64,000 nucleotides of DNA. Origin: SIG480 sp045595365. Its GTDB lineage: Bacteria > Bacillota > Clostridia > Oscillospirales > JAAYXM01. The position numbers and the translations under genes were made by a program. Numbering within the stretch: the first letter of the stretch is position 1; every line of letters starts with the position of its first letter. The notes beneath the pieces are model-generated. The model saw only the letters and a program-made list of their open reading frames with translations. It was not told where the DNA came from and ran no database searches. Shown here piece after piece: positions 63,986 through 64,000 of the stretch. The stretch is from the NCBI GenBank assembly GCA_045595365.1, contig JAZOAI010000027.1, positions 1 to 64,000 of the forward strand. The letters are read 5' to 3'.

Positions 63986-64000
63986 ATGAGAAAAAGGCTC
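63986..64000 (+). CDS. Start of a further gene, cut by the window edge
   Basis: ATG at 63986, preceded by GGAAAGGATG at proper spacing, begins M-R-K-R-L. A Lys/Arg-rich start of this kind often opens a signal peptide or membrane helix. Nothing more can be said. Confidence 0.35.

Overview
The window is chromosomal DNA of a low-to-mid GC, endospore-forming member of the Firmicutes, most likely a Clostridia/Oscillospirales-type gut or rumen bacterium. The evidence is a complete spoIIIAA-AH operon, cotJ spore-coat genes, Firmicutes-type FtsZ, PyrR, GlsB/Asp23 and FakA/DegV proteins, strong GGAGG ribosome sites, TTG/GTG starts and classical TTGACA-17-TATAAT promoters. No rRNA, CRISPR array or insertion sequence was seen; there is one tRNA (Arg, ACG).

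Region 1 (1-4250) is the right end of an AT-rich integrated element. It holds a truncated DUF3990 gene, an HTH-domain gene, a 467-aa protein I do not recognise, a 55-aa ORF and a large serine recombinase. The recombinase ends about 25 bp from the junction, and the junction lies inside cotJC on the other strand: cotJA and cotJB are intact, but cotJC (a manganese-catalase-like coat protein) keeps only about its first 31 codons. This architecture resembles developmentally excised elements such as skin in sigK or SPbeta in spsM, and is the most interesting observation here.

Region 2 (4900-13000, minus strand) has a P-type cation ATPase behind a yybP-ykoY-like manganese riboswitch with an overlapping terminator, an Asp23 protein, and the eight-gene spoIIIA operon that builds the mother-cell side of the forespore channel. 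Region 3 (13000-24250, plus strand) has a cell-wall amidase, an ABC-F ATPase with an unknown partner, prfA-sua5-coaE-M18 peptidase-trxB-fumarase alpha, hpf, and a split chromate transporter. Region 4 (24350-38260, minus strand) is the core machinery: ftsZ, tuf, fusA, rpsG, rpsL, an L7Ae-like gene, rpoC and rpoB, with internal promoters.

Region 5 (38260-49740) has a metal-binding lipoprotein coupled to QueT, a DegV protein, YebC, a 37-aa Asn/Gln-rich gene with a possible forespore promoter, dinB, guaB, and the minus-strand run yloU-fakA-recG-pnp. Region 6 (49790-56040) looks like a LacI-controlled carbohydrate locus: a mutarotase-like protein, a DegT aminotransferase, a xylose-isomerase-like enzyme with an altered metal site, two nearly identical PIG-L deacetylases, and a LacI regulator. 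A palindrome in the aminotransferase promoter recurs, imperfectly, at the regulator's own promoter.

Region 7 (56100-64000) has gtrA, pyrR, a threonyl-tRNA synthetase lacking the TGS domain, tRNA-Arg, a RACo-like ferredoxin/ASKHA protein, a 56-aa membrane-type small protein, a lipoprotein, mscL, a THF riboswitch controlling folT through a ribosome-site-sequestering hairpin, uppP, and the first codons of one more gene.
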